Counted from the stretch's first letter, positions 34,507-43,852 are shown. The stretch: DNA of 64,000 bases from JAGPUQ01 sp036961295 (GCA_036961295.1 JBALVX010000001.1:868001-932000); one strand, 5' to 3'. Numbers and translations: made by a program. Notes: generated by a model from the letters alone, not told the origin.

Positions 34507-35294
34507 CGAAACAAATCTTTGTGTTTAGGCCGCAGTAGGGTTTGCGCATTATTAGGCAAAGCAGTTTCTGGCCAGCTAACACCGCGCACCAGGACTACCG
34601 GCAAGCCTTCGTCGCCCTCCCCCTGAACTAAAGCCGCAGCAGCGGCGATTTGATCAGCCAAAGCCACCTCACTGACCTCCAGAGTTCGGCCAAATAAATC
34701 CTGTTCACCGCGCCGATCATACAAGGCCGGAAAACCTGCCGCGCCTAGCGCCAAACCCACCGTACCGTTGCGCCAGGCTCGACCAACACTGTCATTAATA
34801 ATCACGCCGACGGGGCATTCCCCGTGCTGACTTAATGACTCTGCCAGCTCTGTGGCGCTACGATCCGGGTTTGTCGGTAATAACAGTACACGCCCCCCGG
34901 TACGACTTTCAGCATTGCCTTCGTGCTTAATATTCGAGGCATCCACCCCTGCATTGGCCATAACGTAACCGAGTTTATGCTCAACCACGAGAACGCCAGG
35001 ACAAGTACGAACCACTTCGTTAGATTCGGATAAAATCACCTCGACCAATCGCGGGTCTTTTTCGACTTTCTTAGCTAAGTCCTCCGCTTTAGGCGATGGC
35101 GTAATATCACTCAGCTCAACGTAGCGATTTTCAGCCTTAGAGACAATTTTTTGCGCCACTACCAAAATATCGCCAGCAGCGAGGGTTTCCCCGGCGCGAG
35201 ACATACTTTTTAGGATCAAGTCGAGCAAGTCGTCCCCCGGCTGAATCAGAGGGAAATCCGGCAAAGCGATAAGTTGAATGCCCGAGTTGGTCAT
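34503..35294 (-). CDS. cofE: Coenzyme F420-0:L-glutamate ligase CofE
   Basis: GTP-dependent ligase adding glutamate residues to F420-0. At 263 residues it is a stand-alone CofE domain, as in archaea, without the C-terminal nitroreductase-like domain of mycobacterial FbiB. GDILVVAQKIVSKAENRYVEL, LVVEHKLGYVMANAGVDASNI, LLPTNPDRSA and INDSVGRAWRNGTVGLALGAAG (conserved across CofE/FbiB) are visible. It is 40 nt downstream of npdG and overlaps cofD. Confidence 0.95.
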   Translation of the reverse strand: MTNSGIQLIALPDFPLIQPGDDLLDLILKSMSRAGETLAAGDILVVAQKIVSKAENRYVELSDITPSPKAEDLAKKVEKDPRLVEVILSESNEVVRTCPGVLVVEHKLGYVMANAGVDASNIKHEGNAESRTGGRVLLLPTNPDRSATELAESLSQHGECPVGVIINDSVGRAWRNGTVGLALGAAGFPALYDRRGEQDLFGRTLEVSEVALADQIAAAAALVQGEGDEGLPVVLVRGVSWPETALPNNAQTLLRPKHKDLFR

Positions 35295-35334
35295 CGACAG
35301 TCCGCTATCAACAAAACAAGACCACGAGAAGCGA

Positions 35335-36006
35335 TCAAACTTTCGGGGTGCCGGTGATACGAAATCCTGAACCGGGAATTTTATAGCGCCGATTTAGAGT
35401 AATTAGCACCGAGGTCATTGCCTCGGCCACCACTGAATTTGCAATAGGGCCCGCGTGCCAACCGCGCATACCCGCGGCCTCCACTAACTCGACAACCAGA
35501 GCGCAAGCCTCTTTGTCGTTGCCACAAACCAACACATCGCAATCGGGGTCGTGACTGGCATCCGTCAAATGAGCGGCAGCAACATTCTGAAACGCCGACA
35601 CCACTTTCACTTCATCACCGAGAAAGTCCTGAGTCATAGCACCGGCGGAACCACCCTCGGGCAACTGCACTGTGCCCACCTTCGGTGGTACTAACGGCAC
35701 CGTCACATCGACAAATACCTTACCCTGAATCACTTCTTTCACGCTTTCTAAGGTACCTTGGTGATTGGCAAAAGGTACCGTCATTACCACGACGTATCCG
35801 GCTTTAGCAGCCGCTTCGTTACTCATACCTTGTACGGGCTGCGGAAGCCCCTCGTTATTTAACTCAGTGGCCGCTTGTTCGGCTTTCTCTTGGGTACGGG
35901 ACCCGATTACTACGCCGTAGCCCGCCCGTGCCCAGCGCCAGGCCAGACCGCCGCCCAAGTCACCACTACCGCCAAGAATAGCGATTACCGGTTTTGTCTC
36001 ACTCAT
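35335..36006 (-). CDS. npdG: NADPH-dependent F420 reductase (Fno/NpdG)
   Basis: Transfers hydride between NADP(H) and F420, here most likely making F420H2 for the neighbouring oxidoreductases. It has 223 residues. The Rossmann motif ILGGSGDLGGGLAWRWARAG and the NADP-preferring VIGSRTQEKA come first, followed by VKVVSAFQNVAAAHL and VCGNDKEACALVVELVEAAGMRGWHAGPIANSVVAE, typical of the family. It sits in the middle of the F420 cluster on the same strand. Confidence 0.93.
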   Translation of the reverse strand: MSETKPVIAILGGSGDLGGGLAWRWARAGYGVVIGSRTQEKAEQAATELNNEGLPQPVQGMSNEAAAKAGYVVVMTVPFANHQGTLESVKEVIQGKVFVDVTVPLVPPKVGTVQLPEGGSAGAMTQDFLGDEVKVVSAFQNVAAAHLTDASHDPDCDVLVCGNDKEACALVVELVEAAGMRGWHAGPIANSVVAEAMTSVLITLNRRYKIPGSGFRITGTPKV

Positions 36007-36076
36007 TTATTACTTCCTAAGGACTAGTGGATAAGATTGTTATTCACCAATAAAAAATCGGACGACTAATCATCAA

Positions 36077-37117
36077 TTAATTCGTCATTTTTTTAAGTTC
36101 TGGCATCACCTGCGTGGCAAATAACTCCATACTCTTTCGCGTTCGCGCCGGATCCGCTCCCGGTAAAGCCATAATTATCACAAAGTGGCTGCCGGGTGTT
36201 TCCTGGTAAAAAGCGCGCAAACCTTCTAAGACTGTTTTAGCATCGCCAATCATAGCGGGCCGCCCGAAAAATTCACAGGCTTGCGCGGCCTCAATTTCTT
36301 TAGGAGAAGGCACTGCCATCTCGGCACCTCCATCACCCGTTTGATCCCCCGACTCCGCCGCCCAATTTTGGTATTCGCTAATCGTATGGTGTAAAGGTTC
36401 CGCGCAATCCTCCCAGGCCTGCTCAGTGGTATCTGCAACATAACAGACCATCAACTGGCCAACGTGATGATCTGCCGCCTTGCGACCGTGCCTTTTCAAA
36501 GCCTCTAAATATTTGTTTCTATGTCCCAACCCGCCAATCGAGGCTAAATGACAGCCCAGACGAGCAGCACGATCCAGGGCCTTATCACCACGAGCGCCTA
36601 TCCAAATGGGAAGGGTTTTCTGTACTGGTGGTGGTACAATTTTCACGTCTTTAATCTGATTGAAACGTCCATCCAGGGAAACAGTTTCTCCCGCCAGTAA
36701 TTGTTGAATCAAAGGTAGGGCCTCCTGAAACCGAGCTGCTCTCTCGTTAGAAGGAATCCCCATCCCGGTAAATTCCCCCGGCCGATAACCCAAGCTCATG
36801 CCTAAATCAAACCGCCCATTTGAAATCACATCCACAGTGGCCGCATCCTCCGCCACTCGTACCGGGTTATGTAAGGGCAGCAACAGTACGTAAGTACCGA
36901 TACGTATCGTAGTAGTGCGCGCGGCAATAGCCGCTGCTATGGGGAGTAAGCTGGGGGAATAACCGTCGTCGACAAAATGATGCTCGCTCAGCCAGACATG
37001 GTCGTAACCTAGATCTTCAGCCGCAACAGCAAGATCCAGCTCCGAGCTGTAGGTTTGTGTCCAGGGCACGCGGTTAAATTCCGGATTTCGAAATGAAAAT
37101 AAAAGACCAACATCCAT
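36077..37117 (-). CDS. LLM-class (luciferase-like) flavin/F420-dependent oxidoreductase
   Basis: TIM-barrel oxidoreductase of about 346 residues. DVGLLFSFRNPEFN begins the barrel, and YDHVWLSEHHFVDDGYSPSLLP matches the luciferase-like group. IRIGTYVLLLPLHNPVRVAEDAATVDVISNGRFDLGMSLGYRPGEF is highly typical of LLM proteins. I chose the ATG at 37117, 7 nt after AGGAGA. As the apparent first gene of the F420 run it may use F420 rather than FMN, but its substrate is unknown. Divergent from the second LLM gene. Confidence 0.87.
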   Translation of the reverse strand: MDVGLLFSFRNPEFNRVPWTQTYSSELDLAVAAEDLGYDHVWLSEHHFVDDGYSPSLLPIAAAIAARTTTIRIGTYVLLLPLHNPVRVAEDAATVDVISNGRFDLGMSLGYRPGEFTGMGIPSNERAARFQEALPLIQQLLAGETVSLDGRFNQIKDVKIVPPPVQKTLPIWIGARGDKALDRAARLGCHLASIGGLGHRNKYLEALKRHGRKAADHHVGQLMVCYVADTTEQAWEDCAEPLHHTISEYQNWAAESGDQTGDGGAEMAVPSPKEIEAAQACEFFGRPAMIGDAKTVLEGLRAFYQETPGSHFVIIMALPGADPARTRKSMELFATQVMPELKKMTN

Positions 37118-37343
37118 CTTACTTCTCCTATTAGTAGTTATTTCAGTTGCATCGTGCTGAGGGAACATTAGCCCGCCTTACCGTTCTTTGCAACCGATCA
37201 CCGTTCAAACCAGCTCCATCCGCGGATTAGTTATCGTGAACCTTCAGTCACCAAAATGCTAACAAGTGAAAAAGTGCTTTGCTAACGTAAGGCGTGTACC
37301 CTTCGTCCCCACATACTGCAAATAGATAGATAAAGGCCAAATT

Positions 37344-38381
37344 ATGAAACTCGGACTAATGACTGGCTACTCAGGCAACAAGGTGAAAATTCCACTGGAC
37401 GCCATCAAACGCGCAGAACAACTGGGTTACGACTCGGTGTGGACTGCCGAGGCCTACGGCTCGGATGCGGTTACTACCGCTACCTGGATTCTCGCCCATA
37501 CCAGCAAAATTAAAGTTGGCACTGCCATTATGCAAATGCCCGCCCGCACTCCGGCGATGGCAGCAATGACGGCGATGACCTTGTCCCACCTTTCCGACAA
37601 CCGTTTTATTGTCGGCCTGGGTGCTTCTGGCCCCCAGGTGATCGAAGGCTGGCACGGCCTACCCTATGGTAAGCCGGTCACCCGGCTAAAAGAATACATC
37701 ACCATTATGAAAATGATTTTCGCCCGCGAGGGCGCAGTCACCTTTGACGGACAGATGTACCAACTCCCCTACACCGGCGAAGGCGCCACCGGTTTAGGCA
37801 AACCCTTAAAAAGCATTCTGCATTGCGATGGTGAGATACCTATCTATAGTGCAAACATCACCCCGGCAGGTGTTAAGGCAGCAGCCGAAGTTGCTGATGG
37901 ATTCTTCCCAGTGTGGATGGACCCGCAACAGTTTCACGTCTTTGAAGAACCCATTAACAAAGGTTTTGAAGCCGCTGGCGGTAGAAGCCTGAAAGACTTC
38001 GCCATTGCGCCTTTTGTACGAGTGGTGGTTGGCGATGATGTCGACGCCTGCATGCAGCCCTTAAAAAAGAACTTGGCGTTGTACATTGGCGGCATGGGTG
38101 CACGCAGTAAAAACTTCTACAACGATTACGCCAAGCGCCTGGGCTTTGAAGAAGCGGCAGTAAAAATTCAGGATTTATATTTAGATGGCAAAAAAGAAGA
38201 GGCCACCGCCGCCGTTCCCGATGAATTAGTAGACGCCTGCAATTTAGTCGGCCCCGCCGACCGTATTCGGGAGCGGGCACAAATTTGGAAAGATGCCGGC
38301 AACAAGGGTCACGTTCACACTATGCTGTTAGCTGATGCTTCGGTAGAAGCCGTAGAACTGATGGCCGAGGTGATGCTGTAA
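37344..38381 (+). CDS. LLM-class F420-dependent oxidoreductase (Rv3520c-like)
   Basis: Luciferase-like TIM-barrel enzyme of 345 residues. The opening MKLGLMTGYSGNKVKIPLDAI, then YDSVWTAEAYGSDAVTTATWIL and GTAIMQMPARTPAMAAMTAMTL, resemble the actinobacterial F420-dependent Rv3520c-type subfamily. FIVGLGASGPQVIEGWHG is also diagnostic. It diverges from the F420 synthesis operon across a 226-nt gap and is probably an end user of F420H2. The substrate cannot be inferred. Confidence 0.88.
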   Translation: MKLGLMTGYSGNKVKIPLDAIKRAEQLGYDSVWTAEAYGSDAVTTATWILAHTSKIKVGTAIMQMPARTPAMAAMTAMTLSHLSDNRFIVGLGASGPQVIEGWHGLPYGKPVTRLKEYITIMKMIFAREGAVTFDGQMYQLPYTGEGATGLGKPLKSILHCDGEIPIYSANITPAGVKAAAEVADGFFPVWMDPQQFHVFEEPINKGFEAAGGRSLKDFAIAPFVRVVVGDDVDACMQPLKKNLALYIGGMGARSKNFYNDYAKRLGFEEAAVKIQDLYLDGKKEEATAAVPDELVDACNLVGPADRIRERAQIWKDAGNKGHVHTMLLADASVEAVELMAEVML

Positions 38382-38406
38382 AAGCTTCTCTTATAATAAA
38401 GCAGCG

Positions 38407-39099
38407 TTATAACTCGGGTAAACGCCAATCAATGGCCTCACTACCCTGCGCCATTAAATATTGATTGATTTTAGAAAACGGCTTGCTGCCCAAAAAACCG
38501 CGGTGAGCCGATAGCGGCGACGGATGGGGCGACTTGATGACACAGTGTTTATCGCTGTCGATGATCGCGCCTTTTTTTTGCGCATAGTTACCCCAAAGAA
38601 TAAACACCAAACCTTCGCAATGCTCATTTAACAGCGCGATGGTTTTATCGGTAAAGGTTTCCCAACCCTGATTTTGATGGGCGCCCGCCTGGCCATCTTC
38701 AACTGTTAAGGTCGCATTGAGCAATAGTACACCCTGCTCGGCCCAATGATTCAGGCAACCGTGAGCAGCGCGAGGAATTCCCAGATCGCTTTCCAGCTCT
38801 TTATAAATATTGACCAGAGAAGGCGGTACTTTTACACCCGGCATCACAGAAAAGCACAAACCGTGGGCCTGACTGGGGCCGTGATAGGGGTCTTGCCCAA
38901 GAATAACGACTTTTACTTTATCGAAGGGCGTAGTGTTGTAAGCGGCAAACCAGTTATCGCTGACCGGATAAATAATTTTGCCCTGCTGCTTTTCACCGTC
39001 CAAAAATGCCCGCAAGTGCTGCATATAGGGTTGTTCAAACTCCGCCTCCAGTAACGCCAGCCAGGAAGCGTGCAGATTTGTTTTTTGTGCTGTACCCAT
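38407..39099 (-). CDS. ung: Uracil-DNA glycosylase
   Basis: Removes uracil from DNA, 230 residues, family 1. The water-activating loop VILGQDPYHGPSQAHGLCFS and the DNA-intercalating HPSPLSAHRGFLG are intact. The ATG at 39099 follows an in-frame GTG at 39102. It is convergent with the LLM gene on one side and follows lysS on the other. Confidence 0.97.
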   Translation of the reverse strand: MGTAQKTNLHASWLALLEAEFEQPYMQHLRAFLDGEKQQGKIIYPVSDNWFAAYNTTPFDKVKVVILGQDPYHGPSQAHGLCFSVMPGVKVPPSLVNIYKELESDLGIPRAAHGCLNHWAEQGVLLLNATLTVEDGQAGAHQNQGWETFTDKTIALLNEHCEGLVFILWGNYAQKKGAIIDSDKHCVIKSPHPSPLSAHRGFLGSKPFSKINQYLMAQGSEAIDWRLPEL

Positions 39100-39139
39100 C
39101 ACCAGCTACCTGTTCACCTATTACTTTTCAGCTAACCTA

Positions 39140-40660
39140 CTACGTTTCAGCCCGCATATGGGGAAATAACAATACATCGCGAATGGTAGGCGAATCAGTC
39201 AACAACATTACCAGACGATCAATACCAATGCCCTCTCCCGCTGTTGGCGGTAAACCGTATTCCAAAGCTCGAATATAGTCTTCATCATAATGCATGGCTT
39301 CATCGTCGCCGGAATCTTTTTCGCGCACTTGCTCCATAAAGCGCTCGGCCTGGTCTTCCGCATCGTTTAACTCGGAAAAACCATTAGCAAGCTCGCGACC
39401 GCCGACAAAAAACTCAAAGCGATCAGTCACCATAGGATTGCTGTCATTACGGCGCGCCAGGGGTGACACCTCCGTAGGATATTCCGTAATAAAGGTGGGC
39501 TTATCCAGCTTCGCCTCGACGGTTTTTTCAAAAATCTCAATTTGTACCTTACCCAAACCCCAGGAATCTTTCAGGGGGATACCCAGGTCTTTAGCAACAA
39601 GCCGCGCACTTTCCGGGGTATTAATATTTTCCGCCAATAGGGTCGGATTAAAGATCAAGATAGAATCAAACACTGTCATGCATTCAAAGGGCTGACTAAA
39701 ATCATAATCCGAGCCTTGATAATGTACCGTCGTCGTTCCCAGCACCGTCTCACACAGCTTACGCAGCATATCTTCGGTTAAATCCATCAGGTCGCGGTAA
39801 TCTGCATAGGCTTGATAAAATTCCAGCATGGTAAATTCAGGATTGTGTCGCGTCGACAAACCCTCGTTACGAAAACTGCGATTAATTTCAAACACCCGCT
39901 CAAAACCGCCAACCACTAAACGCTTTAAATACAGCTCCGGCGCGACTCGCAAAAACATTTCCTGATCGAGACTGTTGTGGTGGGTAACAAAGGGTCGCGC
40001 CGTCGCACCACCGGGAATTACGTGCATCATCGGAGTTTCGACTTCCATAAAATTCTGCTGATTCAGGTAGTGTCGAATAAAATCGAGAATTTTCGAGCGC
40101 AGCACAAACACCTTGCGGGAATCTTCGTTGACGATTAAATCCACATAGCGCTGACGATAACGCTGTTCCTGATCCGCCAGGCCGTGATATTTCTCCGGCA
40201 GTGGACGCAAGGACTTGGTCAGCAGATCGTAGTTTTCCAAATTGACGTAGAGATCGCCTTTGCCAGATTTATGTAAGGCACCGCTAACACCAACCAGATC
40301 GCCAATATCCCACTGCCCCCACCGTTCTTTAATATCATTCTGCGTGGTTTTATGGGCGTAGAGCTGCACCTGACCGGACATGTCCTGCAACACCATAAAC
40401 GGCCCGCGCTTGGCCATAACGCGACCGGCGACACTGACCTGATGGTTTAGGGCGTCCAGTTCTGCTTTGCTTTTGTCACCAAAGTCGTCCTGCAATTTTT
40501 GCGCAAAATCGTCGCGACGAAACTCGTTGGGAAAGGCATTACCTTTCTCACGAATACCGGCCAGTTTACTGCGGCGCTCAGCGATCAGTTTGTTTTCGTC
40601 CATCGCCTGATTATTAGCAGTATCGGCATTATTTACATTTTTATCGTTAAAATCGGTCAT
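39140..40660 (-). CDS. lysS: Lysyl-tRNA synthetase (class II)
   Basis: Charges tRNA-Lys, 506 residues. The N-terminal OB-fold anticodon-binding domain includes VSVAGRVMAKRGPFMVLQDMSG. Class II motifs follow: motif 2 FRNEGLSTRHNPEFTMLE and motif 3 GLPPTAGEGIGIDRLVMLLT. It lies 70 nt downstream of prfB on the same strand, the arrangement common in gammaproteobacteria. Confidence 0.97.
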   Translation of the reverse strand: MTDFNDKNVNNADTANNQAMDENKLIAERRSKLAGIREKGNAFPNEFRRDDFAQKLQDDFGDKSKAELDALNHQVSVAGRVMAKRGPFMVLQDMSGQVQLYAHKTTQNDIKERWGQWDIGDLVGVSGALHKSGKGDLYVNLENYDLLTKSLRPLPEKYHGLADQEQRYRQRYVDLIVNEDSRKVFVLRSKILDFIRHYLNQQNFMEVETPMMHVIPGGATARPFVTHHNSLDQEMFLRVAPELYLKRLVVGGFERVFEINRSFRNEGLSTRHNPEFTMLEFYQAYADYRDLMDLTEDMLRKLCETVLGTTTVHYQGSDYDFSQPFECMTVFDSILIFNPTLLAENINTPESARLVAKDLGIPLKDSWGLGKVQIEIFEKTVEAKLDKPTFITEYPTEVSPLARRNDSNPMVTDRFEFFVGGRELANGFSELNDAEDQAERFMEQVREKDSGDDEAMHYDEDYIRALEYGLPPTAGEGIGIDRLVMLLTDSPTIRDVLLFPHMRAET

Positions 40661-40730
40661 CTTTTATTCACGCTTAAGTATTAATAGTTCGGGTTCAAGG
40701 TTTAGAGTTAAGTTTCAAACAGGCCATTAT

Positions 40731-41829
40731 TTACAGCCCGGCTTTTAAACTCGCCTCAAGAAAAGTATCGAGATCACCGTCCAATACCTTCTGGGTATTG
40801 CGGGTTTCTACCGAGGTGCGTAGGTCTTTAATACGGGCATCGTCCAGCACGTAGGAGCGAATCTGGCTGCCCCAACCAATGTCAGACTTATTGTCTTCTA
40901 CCGCTTGCTGGGACTGGGTGCGCTTAAGCATTTCCATTTCGTAAAGCTTGGCCCGCAGCATTTTCCAGCAGTTATCCCGATTCTGGTGCTGGGAGCGTTG
41001 ATTCTGGCACTGCACCACAATCCCGGATTCCAAATGAGTTAAACGCACTGCCGAATCGGTTTTATTGACGTGCTGACCACCGGCCCCGCTAGCTCGATAG
41101 GTGTCTTCCCGCACATCGGCTTTACTGACTTCAATGTCGATGTCATCGTCCACTTCCGGCGATACAAACACCGCTGCAAAAGAGGTATGGCGACGATTAC
41201 CGGAATCGAAGGGCGATTTACGCACCAGACGATGCACCCCGACTTCCGTGCGCAACCAACCAAAGGCGTATTCGCCCTGGAAATGAATCGTGGCACTTTT
41301 AATACCCGCCACATCACCGGGAGAAGCTTCAATTAGATCAGTTTTAAAGCCCCGTTGATCGCCCCAGCGTAAATACATGCGCAGCAGCATCTCTGCCCAG
41401 TCCTGGGCTTCGGTGCCGCCGGAACCAGACTGAATATCGAGATAGGCGTTATTGGCATCCATCTCGCCGGAGAACATCCGTTGAAATTCGAGTTTTTCTA
41501 GCTGAGTGGTGAACTTTGCGACATCGGCTTCGACCTCGGCAAGGGTGTCGAGGTCGTCTTCTTCCCCCGCCATTTCCAGTAACTCTAGAGTATCGCCAAG
41601 GTTGGCGTCGAGGTTACTAATAATACTCACCACGATTTCCAGAGCCGATCGCTCCCGGCCCAGTACCTGAGCGCGCTCTGGATTCTCCCACACCGCCGGC
41701 TCCCCTAGCTCCAGTTCAACTTCCGCTAGGCGTTCCTGCTTGCCGGCATAGTCAAAGGTACCCCCTGAGCACGTCGGTACGTGCCTTAAGGTCTTCGATA
41801 GCGCTACGAGTGGGGTTGATTTCAAGCAT
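40731..41829 (-). CDS. prfB: Peptide chain release factor 2, with programmed +1 frameshift
   Basis: Recognises UGA and UAA stop codons. Translation starts at the ATG at 41829, reads 25 codons (ending LRGYL), and meets an in-frame TGA at 41754-41752. A +1 shift on CTT TGA C continues as D-Y-A-G-K-Q, giving a protein of 365 residues, the same as E. coli RF2. The catalytic GGQ is in SGAGGQHVNKTDSAVR, and the stop-codon recognition motif SPF is in RKSPFDSG. The open frame beginning MKSTPLVALS at 41825 is an artefact of reading the wrong frame upstream of the shift. Confidence 0.97.
41751..41766 (-). promoter_or_regulatory. prfB autoregulatory frameshift site
   Basis: On the minus strand AGGGGG (41766-41761) is an internal Shine-Dalgarno-like sequence, followed by TAC and the slippery CTT TGA C (41757-41751). 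The spacing of 3 nt to CTT equals that in E. coli prfB. Low RF2 lets the ribosome slip +1 and make more RF2. Confidence 0.96.
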
Positions 41830-42070
41830 TAAAATGGCAATCCGAAAGGAAGGAAGCGGTAGAGGGAAGCGGTAATCCGAAAAAGGCGGCTATTCTAACG
41901 GATTCGCTTCTGTCTAACTACAGGGAGAGGCTAAGCGAAGAAATCCCCGGTGCTTTCTGTGTTGACCTTTATTATCGAAGTCCCTTTATTGTCGACTTCT
42001 CGACTTAACTTCCAAGCATAACGAAAAAATAGCTACCTAATTAATACGCTGTGAGTATAGCGGCGTAAAT

Positions 42071-42919
42071 TTACCTTTTATGCCCACCTCTTGAACGCAA
42101 CCGTTTTAATTGCCGTTCGCGCTGCTCGCGTTCCGGCAAGCTAATGGGCGGCACTTTAGTATCCAGCCCCGCTACCTTCATTAACAGATTAATATCACCG
42201 GTGGGCAAATCGAGCCACTGGCCCTTGCGCACAAAGGACGGCAGTGCCAGCGGGCCAAAGCGCGTGCGCTTTAAACGGCTGACTTCCAGGCCTTGAGATT
42301 CCCACAGGCGACGTACTTCGCGATTGCGCCCTTCTTTTAATACCACCGAGTACCAACTGTTGGCGCCTTCACCGCGCCCGGCACTAATACGGTCAAAGCG
42401 CGCTGGGCCGTCGTCCAGGACAACGCCTGCAACCAGTAGTTTTAGCGTGGCATCCTCGACTTCGCCATGAACGCGCACTTCGTATTCGCGCTCGACTTCC
42501 GAGCTCGGATGCATCAGGGCATTGGCCAGCGCGCCGTCGTTGGTGAACAACAACAAACCGCTGGTGTTGATATCGAGGCGGCCAATAGCAACCCAGCGCC
42601 CCTGCTGTAATGGCGGCAAGGATTCAAATACCGTCCGCCGACCTTCGGGATCATTCCGGGAAGCAATCTCGCCGACCGGTTTGTTATAGGCCAATACTCG
42701 CGTGCTGCCGCCGCCGAGACGCACCTGGCGATTATCGACGCTAATTTTATCATCACGAGTACAACGGTCGCCGATGGTAATCGCGAGGCCATTGACTTTA
42801 ACGCGGCCTTTTTTAATCCATTCTTCGATTTCACGGCGCGAACCCATACCGGCCTCGGCCAGTAATTTCTGTACTTTTTCGCTGCTAGATTTATCTGAGC
42901 TCGGCTTATCTCGATTCAA
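42071..42919 (-). CDS. rluB: 23S rRNA pseudouridine(2605) synthase RluB
   Basis: RsuA-family pseudouridine synthase of 282 residues. An S4 RNA-binding domain (VQKLLAEAGMGSRREIEEWI) is followed by the catalytic GRLDINTSGLLLFTNDG and KEGRNREVRRLWESQGLEVSRL. The basic, Arg-rich tail and the position just after scpB are typical of RluB. Confidence 0.94.
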   Translation of the reverse strand: MNRDKPSSDKSSSEKVQKLLAEAGMGSRREIEEWIKKGRVKVNGLAITIGDRCTRDDKISVDNRQVRLGGGSTRVLAYNKPVGEIASRNDPEGRRTVFESLPPLQQGRWVAIGRLDINTSGLLLFTNDGALANALMHPSSEVEREYEVRVHGEVEDATLKLLVAGVVLDDGPARFDRISAGRGEGANSWYSVVLKEGRNREVRRLWESQGLEVSRLKRTRFGPLALPSFVRKGQWLDLPTGDINLLMKVAGLDTKVPPISLPEREQRERQLKRLRSRGGHKR

Positions 42920-42981
42920 ATGACTACACTCACTTAACTGACCTATACGGGACTTATATAATTAGGAAATATCTACTTACG

Positions 42982-43014
42982 ACAAAGCTCGACTTACAAC
43001 AAAGCTCGACTTAC
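42982..43014. repeat. 17-bp-period tandem repeat between scpB and rluB
   Basis: ACAAAGCTCGACTTAC occurs at 42982-42997 and again at 42999-43014, a perfect 16-nt repeat with a 17-nt period. Confidence 0.95.
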
Positions 43015-43027
43015 GCAGAAGCTTTAC

Positions 43028-43852
43028 TTAAGAAGAAAAGCTACCGGAAGCTAGCGAGCTTTCTTCCCGGTGAGCTTCGTCCTGCTCCTGCTCATGCGGC
43101 TCCTCGCCAAATTCATCTTGATCCAGTTCGTTCGGCTCAGCCTGATTTTCAGTACTGTCTTCAGTACTGTCTTCAGCGCGGCCTTCAATATCACTTTCAA
43201 CATTATCGTCAACATAGCCCTCAACACTATCGCCAGGCGTTTCTAGATTGTCTTCCGAAGGTTCACCTGCACCGGCAGCCAACTCATCCGCTGCCACCGC
43301 CAATGCCAGTTCTGGATCAATACTGGCCAGGTCTTTAATGTCACTCAGGGGTGGCAACTGGTTCAAGCTTTTGAGATTAAAGTAGTCGAGGAACTGCCGA
43401 GTGGTGGCGAACAGCGCGGGTTTTCCCGGCACATCTCGATGCCCCACTACACGCACCCAATCGCGCTCTAACAGGGTTTTGATAATTTCCGAGCTGACGG
43501 ATACGCCGCGCACGTCTTCAATTTCACCACGGGTAATCGGTTGTCGATAAGCAATCAGCGCCAGGGTTTCGAGTAGTGCACGGGAATATTTTTTCGGCTT
43601 CTCTTCCCACATCCGGCTAATCCACGGCCCCAATTCTTTACGCACTTGAAAGCGATAACCGCTGGCGGTCTGCTTGAGTTCATAACCTCGGTCTTTACAG
43701 TCGGCCTCAATATCTTCTAAAGCAGCTCGAATTTGTTCCTTGTCCGGCTGTTCGGTAATATCAAATAATTGCGCTAAATCGGCAACATCCAAAGACCGGC
43801 CCGCCGCCAAAATAGCCGCTTCGATAATTTTTCTTAGTTGCTCACTATCCAC
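43028..43852 (-). CDS. scpB: Chromosome segregation and condensation protein ScpB
   Basis: Winged-helix kleisin-associated subunit of the SMC-ScpAB condensin, about 274 residues. LRKIIEAAILAAGRSLDVADLAQLF, then YSRALLETLALIAYRQPITRGEIEDVRGVSVSS and PALFATTRQFLDYFNLKSLNQLP are the two winged-helix regions. The start is probably GTG at 43852 (VDSEQLRK), overlapping the scpA end by 8 nt. The 75-residue acidic tail is unusually long and contains an EDSTEDST duplication. Confidence 0.93.
   Translation of the reverse strand: MDSEQLRKIIEAAILAAGRSLDVADLAQLFDITEQPDKEQIRAALEDIEADCKDRGYELKQTASGYRFQVRKELGPWISRMWEEKPKKYSRALLETLALIAYRQPITRGEIEDVRGVSVSSEIIKTLLERDWVRVVGHRDVPGKPALFATTRQFLDYFNLKSLNQLPPLSDIKDLASIDPELALAVAADELAAGAGEPSEDNLETPGDSVEGYVDDNVESDIEGRAEDSTEDSTENQAEPNELDQDEFGEEPHEQEQDEAHREESSLASGSFSS
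43148..43171 (-). repeat. Perfect 12-bp tandem duplication in scpB tail
   Basis: TTCAGTACTGTC occurs at 43148-43159 and 43160-43171 and encodes the EDST-EDST duplication. Confidence 0.95.

Noticed and set aside
41751..41825. Alternative prfB N-terminus beginning MKSTPLVALS at 41825
   Set aside because: It results from reading the wrong frame before the programmed +1 shift; the true start is 41829.
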